Assembly: GCF_051020765.1 (NCBI RefSeq)
Contig: NW_027469107.1
Location: 62,001-126,000 of the forward strand
Reading direction: 5' to 3'
Length of the DNA stretch: 64,000 nucleotides
Source: Lasioglossum baleicum
Taxonomy: Eukaryota > Arthropoda > Insecta > Hymenoptera > Halictidae
The translations under genes were made by a program, and so were the position numbers. This document shows, in pieces, positions 24,151 through 37,652 of the stretch. Below the pieces are notes generated by a model that searched no databases, had not been told where the DNA came from, and worked only from the letters and a program-made list of their open reading frames with translations. Position 1 is the stretch's first letter. Each line of letters opens with the position of its first letter.

Positions 24151-25115
24151 TTGAGGAAACGGCGGTATGCAGGTAATTTAACTTATGCGCATGCATTGCT
24201 GCAACATGTGCTGTATAATGTAGAATTTTTGTTACCGCGCCATCCGATTTTTATACATGCGCAAATACTCGTACACGCTGCATTGTATTTTTTCCACACG
24301 CGACAATTAGGGGACAGAGGCGAGTACCGGCTCGCGTCTGACCCCTCCCCCCGTCCCACCGCCCTGGTCGACCCGCATAAAACTTAAAAATATGATAAAA
24401 TAAAAGATAAAATCAATAAATGAAAACGGGTATAGATACAATAGATAAAATAAAAGTCAATAAACAAATAAATAATAATAAGTAAATAAATACAATAGAC
24501 AAGATACAACAAACATAAGAAGGGGGGCAAAATAAAGGGGAATAAAAGATAAAGATAAAATTTATAATATAGAATATAATATATATATAGAATAAAAAGA
24601 ACTATTATAAAATAAAAGGAGGGGGGTCGACCGGCAGGTCGCATCTTTGTTGAAAGGGGGGAGGGGATTATTGCTCCACCTCGCTCCCCGCGACCTGCCC
24701 ACCCCGGGGGCGCCTTAACGGCCAGCCCCCCTTGGCGGCGGTGGAAGTACTAAGTAGTCCCACCGCCGCCATTACGTCTGCGGTACCTTATAGGGGGCCG
24801 TCGGCCTCGTTGGGGTTGCCCCGCCGATGCTAACCACCTGGCGGTGAGGGGGTCGGCTTCCCTCTCCCTCTCCGCTGCCTCCTTCTGCGTTATCACAATC
24901 TCGCAGAAGGAGGCAAACGCTGCTCTTGACCTCTCGCTGCCGATCAAGTGGTCGACCACGACCGGCAACGAGAGGTCCATCCCAATAACGCCCCTCAGGT
25001 CTCTGCGCGGCGCCGACCACGCTGGACATTCTTCCAGCGTATGCCGCGCAGAGTTCTGGGCCTCCTCGAAGTGGTGGCACTGCGATCCTCCCAGTGCCAG
25101 TTATGAACACACAGT
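24151..25115 (-). repeat. Monomer M26 (965 bp), B type
   Basis: Copy of M21 in its first two thirds. R1 tail 24750-25100, C2 to Phe, so a mosaic. Confidence 0.95.
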
Positions 25116-26081
25116 TTGAGGAAACGGCGGTATGCAGGTAATTTAACTTATGCTCATGCATTGCTGCAACTTGTGCTGTATAATGTAGAATTTTTGTTAC
25201 CGCGCCATCCGATTTTTATACATGTGCAAATATTCGTACACGCTGCATTGTATTTTTTCCGGACGCGACAATTAGGGGACAGAGGCGAGTTCCGGCTCGC
25301 GTCTGACCCCTCCCCCCGTCTCACCGCCCCCCCTGGTCGACCCGCATAAAACTTAAAAATATGATAAAATAAAAGATAAAATCAATAAATGAAAACGTGT
25401 ATAGATACAATAGATAAAATAAAAGTCAATAAATAAATAAATAATAATAAGTAAATAAATACAATGGACAAAACACAACAAACATAAGAAGGGGGGCAAA
25501 ATAAAGGGGAATAAGAGATAAGGATAAAATTTATAATATAGAATATAAAATATATATAGAATAAAATGAACTATTATAAAATAAAAGGAGGGGGGTCGAC
25601 CGGCAGGTCGCATCTTTGTAGGGGGGGAGGGGATTATTGCTCCACCTCGCCCCCCGCGACCTGCCCACCCTTTGGGCGCCTTAACGGCCGGCTCCCCTTG
25701 GCGGCGGTGGAAGTACTAAGTAGTCCAACCGCCGCCATTACGTCTGCGGCCCCTTACAGGGGGCCGTCGGCCTCGTCGGGGTTGCCCCGCCGATGCTAAC
25801 CTCCTGGCGTTGAGGGGGTCGGCTTCCCTCTCCCTCTCCGCCACCTCCTTCTGCGTTATCACAATCTCGCAGAAGGAGGCAAACGCTGCTCTTGACCTCT
25901 CGCCGCCGATCATGTGGTCGACCACGACCGGCAACGAGAGGTCCATCCCAATAACGCCCGTTAGGTCTCTGCGCGGCGCAGACCACGCTAGACATTCTTC
26001 CAGCGTATGCCGCGCAGAGTCCTGGGCCTCCTCGCAGTGGTGGCACTGCGATCCTCCCAGTGCCAGTTATGAACACACAGT
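25116..26081 (-). repeat. Monomer M27 (966 bp)
   Basis: L arm, switching to G-haplotype markers from the A-rich block on. R1 tail 25716-26066, CHHC, private Gly to Trp near the end. Confidence 0.95.
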
Positions 26082-27045
26082 TTGAGGAAACGGCGGTATG
26101 CAGGTAATTTAACTAATGCGCATGCATTGCTGCAACTTGTGCTGTATAATGTAGAATTTTTGTTACCGAGCCATCCGATTTTTATACATGTGCAAATACT
26201 CGTACACGCTGCATTGTATTTTTTCCGCACGCGACAAGGAGGGGACAGAGGCGAGTTCCGGCTCGCGTCTGTCCCCCCCCCCCGTCCACCCCCCTGGTCG
26301 ACCCGCATAAAACTTAAAAATATGATAAAATAAAAGATAAAATCAATAAATGAAAACGTGTATAGATAAAATAGATAACATAAAAGTCAATAAATAAATA
26401 AATAATAATAAGTAAATAAATACAATGGACAAGACACAACAAACATAAGTCGCGGGGGGCAAAATGAAGGGGAATAAGAGATAAGGATAAAATTTATAAT
26501 ATAGAATATAAAATATATATAATAAAATGAACTATTATAAAATAAAAGGAGGGGGGTCGACCGGCAGGTCGCATCTTTGTAGGGGGGAGGGGATTATTGC
26601 TCCAGCTCGCCCCCCGCGACCTGCCCACCCTTTGGGCGCCTTAACGGCCGGCTCCCCTTGGCGGCGGTGGAAGTACTAAGTAGTCCCACCGCAGCCATTA
26701 CGTCTGCGGCCCCTTACAGGGGGCCGTCGCCCTCGTCGAGGTTGCCCCGCCGATGCTAACCTCCTGGCGGTGGGGGGGGGGGTCGGCTTCCCTCTCCCTC
26801 TCCGCTGCCTCCTTCTGCGTTATCACAATCTCGCAGAAGGAGGCAAACGCTGCCCTTGACCACTCGCTGCCGATCATGTGGTCGATCACGACCGGCAACG
26901 AGAGGTCCATCCCAATAACGCCCCTTAGGTCTCTGCGCGGCGCCGACCACGCTGGACATTCTTCCAGCGTATGCCGCGCAGAGTCCTGGGCCTCCTCGCT
27001 GTGGTGGCACTGCGATCCTCCCAGTGCCAGTTATGAACACACAGT
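26082..27045 (-). repeat. Monomer M28 (964 bp), G type
   Basis: G arm, TTACCGAGCC variant; CGCGGGGGGCAAAATG in the A-rich block. R1 tail frameshifted, C2 to Ser. Related to M35 and M40. Confidence 0.95.
26676..27030 (-). pseudogene. R1 ORF2 tail broken by a G-run expansion
   Basis: In M28 the GGTGAGGGGGTCGG segment has become GGT followed by eleven G then TCGG (26771-26782 region), 4 bp longer than usual. This shifts the frame after ...EREADPP, and translation ends at 26698 instead of the usual stop at 26676. The second zinc Cys is Ser here. M35 and M40 carry a related run that is 3 bp longer than usual and stays in frame. Confidence 0.8.
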
Positions 27046-28007
27046 TTGAGGAAACGGCGGTATGCAGGTAATTTAACTTATGCGCATGCATTGCTGCAAC
27101 TTGTGCTGTATAATTTAGAATTTTTGTTACCGCGCCATCCGATTTTTATACATGTGCAAATACTCGTACACGCTGCATTGTATTTTTTCCGCACGCGACA
27201 AGGAGGGGACAGAGGCGAGTTCCGGCTCGCGTCTGTCCCCTCCCCCCGTCCCACCCCCCTGGTCGACCCGCATAAAACTGAAAAATATGACAAAATAAAA
27301 GATAAAATCAATAAATGAAAACGTGTATAGATAAAATAGATAACATAAAAGTCAATAAATAAATAAATAATAATAAGTAAATAAATACAATAGACAAGAC
27401 ACAACAAACATAAGAAGGGGGGCAAAATAAAGGGGAATAAGAGATAAGGATAAAATTTATAATGTAGAATATAAAATATATATAGAGTAAAATGAACTAT
27501 TATAAAATAAAAGGAGGGGGGTCGACCGGCAGGTCGCATCTTTGTAGGGGGGGAGGGGATTATTGCTCCACCTCGCCCCCCGCGACCTGCCCACCCTTTG
27601 GGCGCCTTAACGGCCGGCTCCCCTTGGCGGCGGTCGAAGTACTAAGTAGTCCCACCGCCGCCATTACGTCTGCGGCCCCTTACAGGGGGCCGTCGGCCTC
27701 GTCGGGGTTGCCCCGCCGATGCTAACCTCCTGGCGGTGAGGGGGTCGGCTTCCCTCTCCCTCTCCGCCGCCTCCTTCTGCGTTATCACAATCTCGCAGAA
27801 GGAGGCAAACGCTGCTCTTGACCTCTCGCTGCCGATCATGTGGTCGACCACGACCGGCAACGAGAGGTCCATCCCAATAACGCCCGTTAGGTCTCTGCGC
27901 GGCTCAGACCACGCTAGACATTCTTCCAGCGTATGCCGCGCAGAGTCCTGGGCCTCCTCGCAGTGGTGGCACTGCGATCCTCCCAGTGCCAGTTATGAAC
28001 ACACAGT
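27046..28007 (-). repeat. Monomer M29 (962 bp), D type
   Basis: G arm; AAACTGAAAAATATGAC variant at the start of the A-rich block. R1 tail 27642-27992, CHHC. Confidence 0.95.
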
Positions 28008-28973
28008 TTGAGGAAACGGCGGTATGCAGGTAATTTAACTTATGCGCATGCATTGCTGCAACTTGTGCTGTATAATTTAGAATTTTTGTTACCGCGCCAT
28101 CCGATTTTTATACATGTGCAAATACTCGTACACGCTGCATTGTATTTTTTCCGCACGCGACAAGGAGGGGACAGAGGCGAGTTCCGGCTCGCGTCTGTGC
28201 CCTCCCCCCGTCCCACCCCCCCCTGGTCGAACCGCATAGAACTTAAAAATATGATAAAATAAAAGATAAAATCAATAAATGAAAACGGGTATAGATACAA
28301 TAGATAAAATAAAAGTCAATAAATAAATAAATAATAATAAGTAAATAAATACAATGGACAAGACACAACAAACATAAGAAGAGGGGCAAAATAAAGGGGA
28401 ATAAGAGATAAAGATAAAATTTATAATATAGAATATAAAATATATATAGAATAAAATGAACTATTATAAAATAATAGGAGAGGGGTTGACCGACAGGTCG
28501 CATCTTTGTAGAGGGGTGGAGGGGATTATTGCTCCACCTCGCCCCCCGCGACCTGCCCACCCCGGGGGCGCCTTAACGGCCGGCTCCCCTTGGCGGCGGT
28601 GGATGTACTAAGTAGTCCCAACGCCGCCATTACGTCTGCGGCCCCTTACAGGGGGCCGTCGGCCTCGTCGGGGTTGCCCCGCCGATGCTAACCTCCTGGC
28701 GGTGAGGGGGTCGGCTTCCCTCTCCCTCGCCGCTGCCTCCTTCTGCGTTATCACAATCTCGCAGAAGGAGGCAAACGCTGCTCTTGACCTCTCGCTGCCG
28801 ATGATGGGGTCGACCACGACCGGCAACGAGAGGTCCATGCCAATAACGCCCGTTAGGTCTCTGCGCGGCGCAGACCACGCTAGACATTCTTCCAGCGTAT
28901 GCCGCGCAGAGTCCTGGGCCTCCTCGCAGTAGTGGCACTGCGATCCTCCCAGTGCCAGTTATGAACACACAGT
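28008..28973 (-). repeat. Monomer M30 (966 bp), E type
   Basis: G arm. R1 tail 28608-28958, CHYC, GATGATGGGG sub-type. Confidence 0.95.
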
Positions 28974-29938
28974 TTGAGGAAACGGCGGTATGCAGGTAAT
29001 TTAACTTATGCGCATGCATTGCTGCAACTTGTGCTGTATAATTTAGAATTTTTGTTACCGCGCCATCCGATTTTTATACATGTGCAAATACTCGTACACG
29101 CTGCATTGTATTTTTTCCGCACGCGACAATTAGGGGACAGAGGCGAGTACCGGCTCGCGTCTGACCCCTCCCCCCGTCCCACCGCCCTGGTCGACCCGCA
29201 TAAAACTTAAAAATATGATAAAATAAAAGATAATATCAATAAATGAAAACGGGTATAGATACAATAGATAAAATAAAAGTCAATAAACAAATAAATAATA
29301 ATAAGTAAATAAATACAATAGACAAGACACAACAAACATAAGAAGGGGGGCAAAATAAAGGGGAATAAAAGATAAAGATAAAATTTATAATATAGAATAT
29401 AATATATATATAGAATAAAAAGAACTATTATAAAATAAAAGGAGGGGGGTCGACCGGCAGGTCGCATCTTTGTTGAAAGGGGGGAGGGGATTATTGCTCC
29501 ACCTCGCTCCCCGCGACCTGCCCACCCCGGGGGCGCCTTAACGGCCAGCCCCCCTTGGCGGCGGTGGAAGTACTAAGTAGTCCCACCGCCGCCATTACGT
29601 CTGCGGTCCCTTATAGGGGGCCGTCGGCCTCGTTGGGGTTGCCCCGCCGATGCTAACCACCTGGCGGTGAGGGGGTCGGCTTCCCTCTCCCTCTCCGCTG
29701 CCTCCTTCTGCGTTATCACAATCTCGCAGAAGGAGGCAAACGCTGCCCTTGACCACTCGCTGCCGATCATGTGGTCGATCACGACCGGCAACGAGAGGTC
29801 CATCCCAATAACGCCCCTTAGGTCTCTGCGCGGCGCCGACCACGCTGGACATTCTTCCAGCGTATGCCGCGCAGAGTCCTGGGCCTCCTCGCTGTGGTGG
29901 CACTGCGATCCTCCCAGTGCCAGTTATGAACACACAGT
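28974..29938 (-). repeat. Monomer M31 (965 bp), F type
   Basis: L arm with GTACCGG loop, an L island among G monomers. R1 tail 29573-29923, C2 to Ser. Confidence 0.95.
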
Positions 29939-30900
29939 TTGAGGAAACGGCGGTATGCAGGTAATTTAACTTATGCGCATGCATTGCTGCAACTTGTGCT
30001 GTATAATTTAGAATTTTTGTTACCGCGCCATCCGATTTTTATACATGTGCAAATACTCGTACACGCTGCATTGTATTTTTTCCGCACGCGACAAGGAGGG
30101 GACAGAGGCGAGTTCCGGCTCGCGTCTGTCCCCTCCCCCCGTCCCACCCCCCTGGTCGACCCGCATAAAACTGAAAAATATGACAAAATAAAAGATAAAA
30201 TCAATAAATGAAAACGTGTATAGATAAAATAGATAACATAAAAGTCAATAAATAAATAAATAATAATAAGTAAATAAATACAATAGACAAGACACAACAA
30301 ACATAAGAAGGGGGGCAAAATAAAGGGGAATAAGAGATAAGGATAAAATTTATAATGTAGAATATAAAATATATATAGAGTAAAATGAACTATTATAAAA
30401 TAAAAGGAGGGGGGTCGACCGGCAGGTCGCATCTTTGTAGGGGGGGAGGGGATTATTGCTCCACCTCGCCCCCCGCGACCTGCCCACCCTTTGGGCGCCT
30501 TAACGGCCGGCTCCCCTTGGCGGCGGTCGAAGTACTAAGTAGTCCCACCGCCGCCATTACGTCTGCGGCCCCTTACAGGGGGCCGTCGGCCTCGTCGGGG
30601 TTGCCCCGCCGATGCTAACCTCCTGGCGGTGAGGGGGTCGGCTTCCCTCTCCCTCTCCGCCGCCTCCTTCTGCGTTATCACAATCTCGCAGAAGGAGGCA
30701 AACGCTGCTCTTGACCTCTCGCTGCCGATCATGTGGTCGACCACGACCGGCAACGAGAGGTCCATCCCAATAACGCCCGTTAGGTCTCTGCGCGGCTCAG
30801 ACCACGCTAGACATTCTTCCAGCGTATGCCGCGCAGAGTCCTGGGCCTCCTCGCAGTGGTGGCACTGCGATCCTCCCAGTGCCAGTTATGAACACACAGT
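29939..30900 (-). repeat. Monomer M32 (962 bp), D type
   Basis: Copy of M29 at 2893 bp. R1 tail 30535-30885, CHHC. Confidence 0.95.
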
Positions 30901-31866
30901 TTGAGGAAACGGCGGTATGCAGGTAATTTAACTTATGCGCATGCATTGCTGCAACTTGTGCTGTATAATTTAGAATTTTTGTTACCGCGCCATCCGATTT
31001 TTATACATGTGCAAATACTCGTACACGCTGCATTGTATTTTTTCCGCACGCGACAAGGAGGGGACAGAGGCGAGTTCCGGCTCGCGTCTGTGCCCTCCCC
31101 CCGTCCCACCCCCCCCTGGTCGAACCGCATAGAACTTAAAAATATGATAAAATAAAAGATAAAATCAATAAATGAAAACGGGTATAGATACAATAGATAA
31201 AATAAAAGTCAATAAATAAATAAATAATAATAAGTAAATAAATACAATGGACAAGACACAACAAACATAAGAAGAGGGGCAAAATAAAGGGGAATAAGAG
31301 ATAAAGATAAAATTTATAATATAGAATATAAAATATATATAGAATAAAATGAACTATTATAAAATAATAGGAGAGGGGTTGACCGACAGGTCGCATCTTT
31401 GTAGAGGGGTGGAGGGGATTATTGCTCCACCTCGCCCCCCGCGACCTGCCCACCCCGGGGGCGCCTTAACGGCCGGCTCCCCTTGGCGGCGGTGGATGTA
31501 CTAAGTAGTCCCACCGCCGCCATTACGTCTGCGGCCCCTTACAGGGGGCCGTCGGCCTCGTCGGGGTTGCCCCGCCGATGCTAACCTCCTGGCGGTGAGG
31601 GGGTCGGCTTCCCTCTCCCTCGCCGCTGCCTCCTTCTGCGTTATCACAATCTCGCAGAAGGAGGCAAACGCTGCTCTTGACCTCTCGCTGCCGATGATGG
31701 GGTCGACCACGACCGGCAACGAGAGGTCCATGCCAATAACGCCCGTTAGGTCTCTGCGCGGCGCAGACCACGCTAGACATTCTTCCAGCGTATGCCGCGC
31801 AGAGTCCTGGGCCTCCTCGCAGTAGTGGCACTGCGATCCTCCCAGTGCCAGTTATGAACACACAGT
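30901..31866 (-). repeat. Monomer M33 (966 bp), E type
   Basis: Copy of M30 at 2893 bp. R1 tail 31501-31851, CHYC. Confidence 0.95.
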
Positions 31867-32831
31867 TTGAGGAAACGGCGGTATGCAGGTAATTTAACTT
31901 ATGCGCATGCATTGCTGCAACTTGTGCTGTATAATTTAGAATTTTTGTTACCGCGCCATCCGATTTTTATACATGTGCAAATACTCGTACACGCTGCATT
32001 GTATTTTTTCCGCACGCGACAATTAGGGGACAGAGGCGAGTACCGGCTCGCGTCTGACCCCTCCCCCCGTCCCACCGCCCTGGTCGACCCGCATAAAACT
32101 TAAAAATATGATAAAATAAAAGATAATATCAATAAATGAAAACGGGTATAGATACAATAGATAAAATAAAAGTCAATAAACAAATAAATAATAATAAGTA
32201 AATAAATACAATAGACAAGACACAACAAACATAAGAAGGGGGGCAAAATAAAGGGGAATAAAAGATAAAGATAAAATTTATAATATAGAATATAATATAT
32301 ATATAGAATAAAAAGAACTATTATAAAATAAAAGGAGGGGGGTCGACCGGCAGGTCGCATCTTTGTTGAAAGGGGGGAGGGGATTATTGCTCCACCTCGC
32401 TCCCCGCGACCTGCCCACCCCGGGGGCGCCTTAACGGCCAGCCCCCCTTGGCGGCGGTGGAAGTACTAAGTAGTCCCACCGCCGCCATTACGTCTGCGGT
32501 CCCTTATAGGGGGCCGTCGGCCTCGTTGGGGTTGCCCCGCCGATGCTAACCACCTGGCGGTGAGGGGGTCGGCTTCCCTCTCCCTCTCCGCTGCCTCCTT
32601 CTGCGTTATCACAATCTCGCAGAAGGAGGCAAACGCTGCTCTTGACCTCTCGCTGCCGATCATGGGGTCGACCACGACCGGCAACGAGAGGTCCATCCCA
32701 ATAACGCCCGTTAGGTCTCTGCGCGGCGCAGACCACGCTAGACATTCTTCCAGCGTATGCCGCGCAGAGTCCTGGGCCTCCTCGCAGTGGTGGCACTGCG
32801 ATCCTCCCAGTGCCAGTTATGAACACACAGT
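31867..32831 (-). repeat. Monomer M34 (965 bp), F type
   Basis: Copy of M31 up to about 32630, then diverges. R1 tail 32466-32816, CHHC. Confidence 0.95.
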
Positions 32832-33797
32832 TTGAGGAAACGGCGGTATGCAGGTAATTTAACTAATGCGCATGCATTGCTGCAACTTGTGCTGTATAAT
32901 GTAGAATTTTTGTTACCGAGCCATCCGATTTTTATACATGTGCAAATACTCGTACACGCTGCATTGTATTTTTTCCGCACGCGACAAGGAGGGGACAGAG
33001 GCGAGTTCCGGCTCGCGTCTGTCCCCTCCCCCCGTCCACCCCCCTGGTCGACCCGCATAAAACTTAAAAATATGATAAAATAAAAGATAAAATCAATAAA
33101 TGAAAACGTGTATAGATAAAATAGATAACATAAAAGTCAATAAATAAATAAATAATAATAAGTAAATAAATACAATGGACAAGACACAACAAACATAAGT
33201 CGCGGGGGGCAAAATGAAGGGGAATAAGAGATAAGGATAAAATTTATAATATAGAATATAAAATATACATAGAATAAAATGAACTATTATAAAATAAAAG
33301 GAGGGGGGTCGACCGGCAGGTCGCATCTTTGTAGGGGGGGAGGGGATTATTGCTCCAGCTCGCCCCCCGCGACCTGCCCACCCTTTGGGCGCCTTAACGG
33401 CCGGCTCCCCTTGGCGGCGGTGGAAGTACTAAGTAGTCCCACCGCAGCCATTACGTCTGCGGCCCCTTACAGGGGGCCGTCGGCCTCGTCGAGGTTGCCC
33501 CGCCGATGCTAACCTCCTGGCGGTGGGGGGGGGGTCGGCTTCCCTCTCCCTCTCCGCTGCCTCCTTCTGCGTTATCACAATCTCGCAGAAGGAGGCAAAC
33601 GCTGCCCTTGACCACTCGCTGCCGATCATGTGGTCGATCACGACCGGCAACGAGAGGTCCATCCCAATAACGCCCCTTAGGTCTCTGCGCGGCGCCGACC
33701 ACGCTGGACATTCTTCCAGCGTATGCCGCGCAGAGTCCTGGGCCTCCTCGCTGTGGTGGCACTGCGATCCTCCCAGTGCCAGTTATGAACACACAGT
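32832..33797 (-). repeat. Monomer M35 (966 bp), G type
   Basis: G arm, TTACCGAGCC. R1 tail 33429-33782 with a 3-bp G-run insertion and C2 to Ser. Confidence 0.95.
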
Positions 33798-34759
33798 TTG
33801 AGGAAACGGCGGTATGCAGGTAATTTAACTTATGCGCATGCATTGCTGCAACTTGTGCTGTATAATTTAGAATTTTTGTTACCGCGCCATCCGATTTTTA
33901 TACATGTGCAAATACTCGTACACGCTGCATTGTATTTTTTCCGCGCGCGACAAGGAGGGGACAGAGGCGAGTTCCGGCTCGCGTCTGTCCCCTCCCCCCG
34001 TCCCACCCCCCTGGTCGACCCGCATAAAACTTAAAAATATGATAAAATAAAAGATAAAATCAATAAATGAAAACGTGTATAGATAAAATAGATAACATAA
34101 AAGTCAATAAATAAATAAATAATAATAAGTAAATAAATACAATAGACAAGACACAACAAACATAAGAAGGGGGGCAAAATAAAGGGGAATAAGAGATAAG
34201 GATAAAATTTATAATGTAGAATATAAAATATATATAGAGTAAAATGAACTATTATAAAATAAAAGGAGGGGGGTCGACCGGCAGGTCGCATCTTTGTAGG
34301 GGGGGAGGGGATTATTGCTCCACCTCGCCCCCCGCGACCTGCCCACCCTTTGGGCGCCTTAACGGCCGGCTCCCCTTGGCGGCGGTCGAAGTACTAAGTA
34401 GTCCCACCGCCGCCATTACGTCTGCGGCCCCTTACAGGGGGCCGTCGGCCTCGTCGGGGTTGCCCCGCCGATGCTAACCTCCTGGCGGTGAGGGGGTCGG
34501 CTTCCCTCTCCCTCTCCGCCGCCTCCTTCTGCGTTATCACAATCTCGCAGAAGGAGGCAAACGCTGCTCTTGACCTCTCGCTGCCGATCATGTGGTCGAC
34601 CACGACCGGCAACGAGAGGTCCATCCCAATAACGCCCGTTAGGTCTCTGCGCGGCTCAGACCACGCTAGACATTCTTCCAGCGTATGCCGCGCAGAGTCC
34701 TGGGCCTCCTCGCAGTGGTGGCACTGCGATCCTCCCAGTGCCAGTTATGAACACACAGT
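33798..34759 (-). repeat. Monomer M36 (962 bp), D' type
   Basis: G arm after CCGCGCGCGAC. R1 tail 34394-34744, CHHC. Confidence 0.95.
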
Positions 34760-35721
34760 TTGAGGAAACGGCGGTATGCAGGTAATTTAACTTATGCGCA
34801 TGCATTGCTGCAACTTGTGCTGTATAATTTAGAATTTTTGTTACCGCGCCATCCGATTTTTATACATGTGCAAATACTCGTACACGCTGCATTGTATTTT
34901 TTCCGCACGCGACAAGGAGGGGACAGAGGCGAGTTCCGGCTCGCGTCTGTCCCCTCCCCCCGTCCCACCCCCCTGGTCGACCCGCATAAAACTGAAAAAT
35001 ATGACAAAATAAAAGATAAAATCAATAAATGAAAACGTGTATAGATAAAATAGATAACATAAAAGTCAATAAATAAATAAATAATAATAAGTAAATAAAT
35101 ACAATAGACAAGACACAACAAACATAAGAAGGGGGGCAAAATAAAGGGGAATAAGAGATAAGGATAAAATTTATAATGTAGAATATAAAATATATATAGA
35201 GTAAAATGAACTATTATAAAATAAAAGGAGGGGGGTCGACCGGCAGGTCGCATCTTTGTAGGGGGGGAGGGGATTATTGCTCCACCTCGCCCCCCGCGAC
35301 CTGCCCACCCTTTGGGCGCCTTAACGGCCGGCTCCCCTTGGCGGCGGTCGAAGTACTAAGTAGTCCCACCGCCGCCATTACGTCTGCGGCCCCTTACAGG
35401 GGGCCGTCGGCCTCGTCGGGGTTGCCCCGCCGATGCTAACCTCCTGGCGGTGAGGGGGTCGGCTTCCCTCTCCCTCTCCGCCGCCTCCTTCTGCGTTATC
35501 ACAATCTCGCAGAAGGAGGCAAACGCTGCTCTTGACCTCTCGCTGCCGATCATGTGGTCGACCACGACCGGCAACGAGAGGTCCATCCCAATAACGCCCG
35601 TTAGGTCTCTGCGCGGCTCAGACCACGCTAGACATTCTTCCAGCGTATGCCGCGCAGAGTCCTGGGCCTCCTCGCAGTGGTGGCACTGCGATCCTCCCAG
35701 TGCCAGTTATGAACACACAGT
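34760..35721 (-). repeat. Monomer M37 (962 bp), D type
   Basis: Copy of M32 at 4821 bp. R1 tail 35356-35706, CHHC. Confidence 0.95.
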
Positions 35722-36687
35722 TTGAGGAAACGGCGGTATGCAGGTAATTTAACTTATGCGCATGCATTGCTGCAACTTGTGCTGTATAATTTAGAATTTT
35801 TGTTACCGCGCCATCCGATTTTTATACATGTGCAAATACTCGTACACGCTGCATTGTATTTTTTCCGCACGCGACAAGGAGGGGACAGAGGCGAGTTCCG
35901 GCTCGCGTCTGTGCCCTCCCCCCGTCCCACCCCCCCCTGGTCGAACCGCATAGAACTTAAAAATATGATAAAATAAAAGATAAAATCAATAAATGAAAAC
36001 GGGTATAGATACAATAGATAAAATAAAAGTCAATAAATAAATAAATAATAATAAGTAAATAAATACAATGGACAAGACACAACAAACATAAGAAGAGGGG
36101 CAAAATAAAGGGGAATAAGAGATAAAGATAAAATTTATAATATAGAATATAAAATATATATAGAATAAAATGAACTATTATAAAATAATAGGAGAGGGGT
36201 TGACCGACAGGTCGCATCTTTGTAGAGGGGTGGAGGGGATTATTGCTCCACCTCGCCCCCCGCGACCTGCCCACCCCGGGGGCGCCTTAACGGCCGGCTC
36301 CCCTTGGCGGCGGTGGATGTACTAAGTAGTCCCACCGCCGCCATTACGTCTGCGGCCCCTTACAGGGGGCCGTCGGCCTCGTCGGGGTTGCCCCGCCGAT
36401 GCTAACCTCCTGGCGGTGAGGGGGTCGGCTTCCCTCTCCCTCGCCGCTGCCTCCTTCTGCGTTATCACAATCTCGCAGAAGGAGGCAAACGCTGCTCTTG
36501 ACCTCTCGCTGCCGATGATGGGGTCGACCACGACCGGCAACGAGAGGTCCATGCCAATAACGCCCGTTAGGTCTCTGCGCGGCGCAGACCACGCTAGACA
36601 TTCTTCCAGCGTATGCCGCGCAGAGTCCTGGGCCTCCTCGCAGTAGTGGCACTGCGATCCTCCCAGTGCCAGTTATGAACACACAGT
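35722..36687 (-). repeat. Monomer M38 (966 bp), E type
   Basis: Copy of M33 at 4821 bp. R1 tail 36322-36672, CHYC. Confidence 0.95.
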
Positions 36688-37652
36688 TTGAGGAAACGGC
36701 GGTATGCAGGTAATTTAACTTATGCGCATGCATTGCTGCAACTTGTGCTGTATAATTTAGAATTTTTGTTACCGCGCCATCCGATTTTTATACATGTGCA
36801 AATACTCGTACACGCTGCATTGTATTTTTTCCGCACGCGACAATTAGGGGACAGAGGCGAGTACCGGCTCGCGTCTGACCCCTCCCCCCGTCCCACCGCC
36901 CTGGTCGACCCGCATAAAACTTAAAAATATGATAAAATAAAAGATAATATCAATAAATGAAAACGGGTATAGATACAATAGATAAAATAAAAGTCAATAA
37001 ACAAATAAATAATAATAAGTAAATAAATACAATAGACAAGACACAACAAACATAAGAAGGGGGGCAAAATAAAGGGGAATAAAAGATAAAGATAAAATTT
37101 ATAATATAGAATATAATATATATATAGAATAAAAAGAACTATTATAAAATAAAAGGAGGGGGGTCGACCGGCAGGTCGCATCTTTGTTGAAAGGGGGGAG
37201 GGGATTATTGCTCCACCTCGCTCCCCGCGACCTGCCCACCCCGGGGGCGCCTTAACGGCCAGCCCCCCTTGGCGGCGGTGGAAGTACTAAGTAGTCCCAC
37301 CGCCGCCATTACGTCTGCGGTCCCTTATAGGGGGCCGTCGGCCTCGTTGGGGTTGCCCCGCCGATGCTAACCACCTGGCGGTGAGGGGGTCGGCTTCCCT
37401 CTCCCTCTCCGCTGCCTCCTTCTGCGTTATCACAATCTCGCAGAAGGAGGCAAACGCTGCTCTTGACCTCTCGCTGCCGATCATGGGGTCGACCACGACC
37501 GGCAACGAGAGGTCCATCCCAATAACGCCCGTTAGGTCTCTGCGCGGCGCAGACCACGCTAGACATTCTTCCAGCGTATGCCGCGCAGAGTCCTGGGCCT
37601 CCTCGCAGTGGTGGCACTGCGATCCTCCCAGTGCCAGTTATGAACACACAGT
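36688..37652 (-). repeat. Monomer M39 (965 bp), F type
   Basis: Copy of M34 at 4821 bp. R1 tail 37287-37637, CHHC. Confidence 0.95.

Larger units (their letters stand above)
17100..24940 (-). repeat. C-A-B trimer duplicated at 4825 bp around the dimer
   Basis: M19-M20-M21 (about 17100-20115) matches M24-M25-M26 (about 21925-24940) with few changes, such as ACGGAGG versus AAGGAGG at 17872 and the TAG in M25. Together with the B-C dimer the order is C-A-B-C-B-C-A-B. Confidence 0.8.
26790..32630 (-). repeat. Trimeric higher-order repeat D-E-F x2, period 2893 bp
   Basis: M29-M30-M31 equals M32-M33-M34. One difference noted is 28621 (AACGCCGCC) versus 31514 (ACCGCCGCC). The match fails to the left at the G-run near 26775 and to the right near 32632 (CTTGACCACTCG versus CTTGACCTCTCG). 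Confidence 0.87.

Noticed and set aside
27078..27539. Hydrophobic minus-strand frames (FYFIIVLFILYIFYILYYK...) up to 153 codons
   Set aside because: They are translations of the T-rich strand of the A-rich block. The membrane-like look is a composition effect and the frame varies with the G-runs.
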